Positions 60,001 to 64,000 of a stretch of DNA of 64,000 nt are shown here, one piece after another. The notes beneath the pieces are model-generated. The model saw only the letters and a list, made by a program, of their open reading frames with translations. It did no database searches and was not told the origin of the DNA. The stretch spans positions 65,222-129,221 of the forward strand of contig CAJNOP010000417.1 in assembly GCA_905250075.1 (NCBI GenBank), written 5' to 3'. Each line of letters starts with the position of its first letter. Positions within the stretch are counted from its first letter, which is position 1. This stretch comes from Rotaria sp. Silwood1. Taxonomy: Eukaryota; Rotifera; Eurotatoria; Philodinida; Philodinidae. Both the position numbers and the translations under genes were made by a program.

Positions 60001-63000
60001 TATACAAAAACAAGCTTTTCTTAATATGAATGATATTAAAAAATTAACTGAATATTATCGAAGACCTGATGGTCGAATTTATTATAAAGAATTTGTTGAT
60101 TCAATGGAAAATGCTTTTAATATTCCTGAATTAGAAAAAAAACCATTAACACAAATTTCTCGACCAAGACATGGACTTTTATCAAAAGTAAAACTATAAA
60201 TATATTTATTATATTGCTTTTCTTTTTTAAATAGCCATTGAATACAAATTTAACACCAGATGAAGAAGATCATGTATCACGTATACTTGACACAATTACT
60301 GAAAAAGTACATAAACGTCGTTTAGTTCTTTTTTCATTTTTTAAACCATATGATCGAGTAAGTTTTTTTTTGTTCCCAAAAAGAAACTCAACAAATTTAT
60401 ATACAATTATCTTTAATAGAGTAAAGCATTTACACGTGCTTGTACTAAACATCAATTTGGTCGTGTACTTCGAACACTTGATTTAATTCCATCACCTTAT
60501 GATTTTAATATACTTTGTAAAAAATTTGAAGATCGAGAAACAGGAGATATTAATTATGCATTATTTTGTCAAATGATCGAACAAGGTATGAAAAAGATGC
60601 AAACAAAATAGACTTTGTCAATCTTACTACATTCTATGTATCGTATTGTTTCACAGAGGAAGATCTAAAAAAACTCATGTAAGTCCTACCCGTAGGACTT
60701 ACAGTGAGGGCTCAAAAAAAGCATGTACATTTTTGTTTTTACGCATAAACGAATAATAAGGATACTCTGAAAATTTTCTCTCATATCGAACTTCGTAGAG
60801 CTTTTTTCGCTGATCATTTTGATAAAAAAAAGTTTTTGATTTTCATTGAGTAATGACGATGTTATAGTCAAAATACTGAACACTGTAATATAAAATAGGA
60901 AAAAAAGTTTAGCACACTTTTAGTATTTGGCTAATTTTTACATTATTTCACAACATCTGAAAGATGTTCTATACGTCATTCGACGCAGAATTTAATGGGC
61001 TACATTTTGGTAACAAGCACTTATACTTATATTGCAGTTAATTAATTAATTAATAATAATTAGCAATTAATTAATTAATAGTTAATAATAATTAGCAATT
61101 AATTAATAAAATTTTAATTTTTTTTTAATTCCAACTCTTTCATATGGAAGAGCATAAAAAACTGAATAAAACTCTATAATTACTACTTGGAAAGCAACGA
61201 ATTTAGTGAGGTTTTAGTGTGATTTTCAGAGTATGTTCAGTTGTAATTAGATATAGTATGTATTACAGTGTTTAGTATTTTGACTATAACATCATCATTA
61301 CTCAATGAAAATCAAAAACTTTTTTTTACCAAAATGATCAGCGAAAAAACCTCTACAAAGTTCGATATGAGAGAAAATTTTCAGAGTATCCTTATTATTC
61401 GTTTATACGTAAAAACAAAAATGTAGATGCTTTTTTTAGCCCTCACTGTAAGTCTAAAGTAAAAGAATTGTATGACCGTAAGCTATTTTCATAAGTAGCA
61501 CTTAAGATATTGTATTCAATGGATGTAAAAATTTTTTGTAATTTCCTCAGGCATAAATGCATAATGAAGAACAGTGTCCGATATGAGTTAATTTTTGGCA
61601 TGATCTGACCCGAGTCGGACACTGATGAAGAAGTACAAATCTCAGATATGAACTTGAAAAATTTCTTTTTTTTTTAAATAGATTTTGTGGCAATTAAAGT
61701 TGAACCAGAAGAAGAATGTTTATTTGAACGTGCTCGATTTGATGAAGAACAAAAACGAGAAAAATTAAAAGTTAAAATTGATACATCCAATGTTAATCTA
61801 AACGATTTAATGGGTCGTATTCGACATCATGTTCTTATTAATCGAATTCGTGTATATGAAAAAAAAATGATTTATTAATGAATGAATGAATTTATTTTTT
61901 GCTTTTTATTTTGTTTCATATAGGTAAAAGAATTTTTCGAAGATTTTGATCCTCTTCGTTTGGGTACAATAAGTCAATCACGATTTATTCGTGTTTTGAC
62001 TAGTTTAGGTCTTACTGGTATTGATGGTGTTCCATTAACTGAAGCACAAATGTTTGCTTTATGTGATCATTATCGTCATCCAGATCAACATGATCTTATA
62101 TTATGGAAACAATTTGAACAAGATGTTGAATCAGGTTTCTTATTAAATATAACATTATTAAATAAATCTGATGTTTGTTTTTTTTTTGTTTTAATTTTAT
62201 GTAAATAGTTTTTACATTATCTGATTTGGAAAAATCACCAATAATTCAAGTTTCACCACAAACTATTTATGAAATGCCAACAGCTGGTACACCTGATTGG
62301 ACTAATATTGATCCATTTAATAAAGAAGAATTACATCAAGCTATGCAAAATTGGAAAACAAAATGTGAACAACGACGTATTGAAATTGTTCAACCATTTA
62401 AACAATTTGACAAGTAAACTTAAATAATCAAATTTCACTAATAATATTCCTTATTTTGAATAGTAATATAAGACTTATAACAGTAATCATGAGATCATCA
62501 ACTATACGAGCTAGACGTGTAAGCCGAAGGGTCGAACGGTGGCGGTGGCTGACAAAAATTTTCAATTTTTGAGAATTTCCGACGGCTACTAATTCAATTT
62601 TGCAGGCTCTTTTGTGGCGCCGACTATAATTGTTTCAACTTTTTTAACAGAGGCGGCGCCGGCTGATAAATCTAAAATTGTAGTATTCATTCGAGAATAA
62701 GAAATTCCTATTTATTTCAATCCCCGTGGTTAGAAATTCGACTGGTGAAAACTAATAGAAAATGTTCGATCGCATATATATGAATGTCAGTGGCGGCGGC
62801 GAAGCGGCTAAACTTACTTTTTCACAGCGACAGGTGTTGAAAACTTATTAAAATTATCTATGATTTGATGGCGACGGCTTACACCTCTAATACAAGCACT
62901 CAACATAATCAGAAAATTTCGAGTTGAACCTTATACATCTTATCAGTGGCGTAGCCAGAAATTTTTCAAGCGGGGGGGGGGGGGGGGCCGACTCATTATG

Positions 63001-64000
63001 GGATGTGCAAAATAAATTTTTATTTCTCAAAAAAGATATTTTACCTGTACTCCCCTCCAGGCGTTTTTCTGGCCAAGGGAGGGGTGCCGGGGATCCTGTG
63101 CACACCCCCTGGCTACGCCCCTGCATCTTATGCTAATTTTTATTCTCTACAAAATAGCACAAAAATATTCAACAACTAAATGATATTTTTGGAGCGAAAC
63201 AGGATTCACATCTATCTCTTACATAAAGATTTTTCAATAGAAAACATTTTTAACAGTTTTCATTGTCCATACACAACTATAAAGCAAGATAAATACAACA
63301 GTCGAAATTAGTGTCAAAATCTACATTGAATCAAACATATTTTAGAAAAAATTCATTTATGATGATTATTTTGTAGAGAATAATAATTCGGAATTCTCTG
63401 ATTTTGAGTTTCGATAGAAAAATAGATTGTTAACAAATTGTATTGACATAACTCACACCGTTCAATGATTTGTTGAAATGAAAACAATTACAATTTGTAC
63501 AGAGTATATTTTTCTACTTACTTTTTTTTTATCATGTGGATATTACACTAGTAAAAAGCAGAGATGTTCATAGCGGCGCGACCGCTGTCGCCGTGGTGGT
63601 GACGGCGCGGTCGCGGCATAGTTATTTTTGGGAGCGGTGCGTTAGTTCTTTTCTTTTATCGTCGCGGTGCGGCAGCGGTCAGTTTTCAATCTCAATGGAC
63701 ATCTCTGGTAAAAAGTCCCTATTGAGTAACGCTTTAAAGAAATATTTGATAAAAAAATCAATTTTTCTTTTTGTTGTTGTTTAGACATAATCGTGGACAT
63801 GTAACACGAATACAATTTCGTCAATGTTTAGCTATAGCTGGTTTAACTTATACAGAAAAAGAATTACAAGCTGTTGAAGCAGCTTTTATTGATGATGATG
63901 GTTTTGCTTATCGTCGTTTTCTTGAATGGATTCAACCACGACGTCGTGATCCTCTTCGTTATAATATTTTACAAGAAGAACTTAAAAATTTAAAAAAACA
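57047..64000 (+). CDS. Multi-EF-hand protein, 3' partial
   Basis: At least eleven exons join in frame: 57047-57078, 58029-58187, 58242-58366, 59353-59792, 59849-60187, 60235-60357, 60420-60585, 61682-61851, 61924-62134, 62209-62413 and 63785 to the window end (728 codons so far). The protein is a string of six EF-hand pairs, a plan like EFCAB6. First hands read DFDRLRSGYVTASQF, QYDKHKMGEITDSQF, DYDKLRSGIITEGQF, DFDPLRLGTISQSRF and QFDKHNRGHVTRIQF; most lack the final Glu. Among second hands YDLKHDGSICYREF looks able to bind calcium. The role is probably structural or calcium-responsive, and possibly ciliary, but that is inference. The first exon (ATG at 57047) is supported only by phase and a good donor. 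Five of the ten introns hold mobile elements. Confidence 0.82.
57337..57951. mobile_element. Inverted-repeat element with a SINE inserted, in EF-hand intron 1
   Basis: Ends CTAGTCAAGACTCCC and GGGGAGAGTCGACTAG form imperfect inverted repeats. Many short words (GGGGATCCC, GACTCCC, CCCCAGAG) repeat inside. It is clearly more GC-rich than its flanks. No clear target duplication outside the CTAG ends. A retroposed repeat splits it at 57435-57799. Confidence 0.7.
57435..57799 (-). mobile_element. tRNA-derived SINE-like element
   Basis: Flanked by a perfect 13-bp direct repeat GACTTCGCGGAGA (57422-57434, 57800-57812), typical of LINE-mediated insertion. On the minus strand it starts GCCGGTATGGCTGAATGATTA, which resembles a tRNA A box, and has TATTTGAACCTCGG about 50 bp on at the place expected for a B box. 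The tail is a short TATTCT repeat rather than poly-A. A degraded relative lies at 20550-20825. Confidence 0.7.
58650..59271. mobile_element. Near-perfect foldback element in EF-hand intron 3
   Basis: A 622-bp palindrome: CAGTGACGTATCCAGGATTT at the left mirrors AAATCCTGGATACGTCACTG at the right. The arms, about 300 bp each, match almost throughout, including CCCCCCTCGAGGATTTTTTTG and GCAACCGTTCAAGAGTTAT. Only about 40 bp in the middle are unpaired. The end motif is close to the CAGTGGCGTA hAT ends. No convincing flanking duplication (GCTATAGC against TTCTAATC). Confidence 0.88.
60702..61448. mobile_element. Foldback MITE, Tc1/mariner-like, in EF-hand intron 7
   Basis: Ends CAGTGAGGGCT and AGCCCTCACTG flanked by TA on both sides. 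Inverted arms of about 190 bp pair almost fully (ATTTTGACTATAACATC and mirrored GATGTTATAGTCAAAAT). The centre holds AATTAATTAATTAATTAAT-type tandem repeats (about 61040-61110). A 24-bp palindrome GTAAGTCCTACC/CGTAGGACTTAC abuts the left end. Confidence 0.75.
61572..61624. mobile_element. Micro-MITE, 53 bp, hAT-type
   Basis: Ends CAGTGTCCGA and TCGGACACTG with a perfect 8-bp duplication ATGAAGAA (61564-61571, 61625-61632). At 53 bp it is hardly more than two end repeats. It is the reverse complement relative of 47584-47624. Confidence 0.85.
62512..62889. mobile_element. hAT-like MITE (TAGACGTGTAAGCCG ends) in EF-hand intron 10
   Basis: Ends TAGACGTGTAAGCCG and CGGCTTACACCTCTA; flanks ATACGAGC (62504-62511) and ATACAAGC (62890-62897) agree at 7 of 8 bases. 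It shares ends and GC-rich GGCGGC words with 46436-46762. Confidence 0.85.
62944..63123. mobile_element. hAT-type MITE (CAGTGGCGTA family) in EF-hand intron 10
   Basis: Ends CAGTGGCGTAGCCAG and CTGGCTACGCCCCTG with a perfect 8-bp duplication CATCTTAT (62936-62943, 63124-63131). It carries a run of about 15 G. Related to 15368-15538 by ends and by the following AAATTTTTCAAG. Confidence 0.9.
63559..63707. mobile_element. GC-rich hAT MITE, copy 4 (short), in EF-hand intron 10
   Basis: Ends CAGAGATGTTCATAGCGGC and CAATGGACATCTCTG; perfect 8-bp duplication GTAAAAAG (63551-63558, 63708-63715). At 149 bp it lacks the central segment seen in the longer copies. Confidence 0.9.

Overview
The window looks like nuclear DNA of a small, ciliated, protostome-type animal with a very AT-rich genome. 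It has metazoan gene families (forkhead factor, malectin, PDE6D, MICU1, LRRCC1), many short GT-AG introns of about 50-80 bp, A/T-ending codons, poly-Asn/Ser tracts, and many short non-autonomous DNA transposons. A rotifer, perhaps a bdelloid such as Rotaria, is my best guess. That is inference from composition, gene style and operon-like gene pairs, not from a search.

Layout. 1-5 kb: PDE6D (-) and malectin (+), diverging from a 488-bp gap. 5-13 kb: a gene-free stretch with one decayed foldback element. 13-14 kb: a forkhead transcription factor (+). 14-16.4 kb: a foldback element carrying a nested hAT-type MITE. 16.4-18.4 kb: EEF1D and MED11 in tight tandem (-). 18.4-20.1 kb: a 232-bp hairpin and a broken PHF5A copy. 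20.1-23 kb: CD2BP2 (+), whose large intron holds three repeats. 23-28 kb: a cluster of MITEs. 28-32.4 kb: AT-rich DNA in which I see no gene. 32.4-33.8 kb: an unrecognised secreted protein gene (+) built from a duplicated two-exon cysteine module. 35.5-56.8 kb: four minus-strand genes, LRRCC1, MICU1, an ankyrin-repeat gene and a RASGEF1 homologue. 57-64 kb: a multi-EF-hand gene (+) that runs off the end.

Exon joins were worked out by hand from splice sites, reading phase and remembered family sequence. In every multi-exon gene reported as intact, the exon lengths sum to an open frame. Protein lengths are close to the human proteins for PDE6D (153 aa), malectin (270), CD2BP2 (365) and LRRCC1 (1014).

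The main themes are three. First, three same-strand gene pairs are separated by only 121-263 bp, and several start codons sit just downstream of a splice acceptor with no upstream coding exon. This fits spliced-leader trans-splicing and small operons. Second, at least ten short inverted-repeat elements have perfect or near-perfect 8-bp target duplications (hAT hallmark), including a GC-rich family with four dated-looking copies and a micro-element of only 53 bp. Most lie in introns or intergenic DNA. Third, the secreted protein with the duplicated four-cysteine module is the best candidate for something undescribed. LRRCC1 and the EF-hand gene share a 259-bp divergent promoter region and may both be ciliary or centrosomal.
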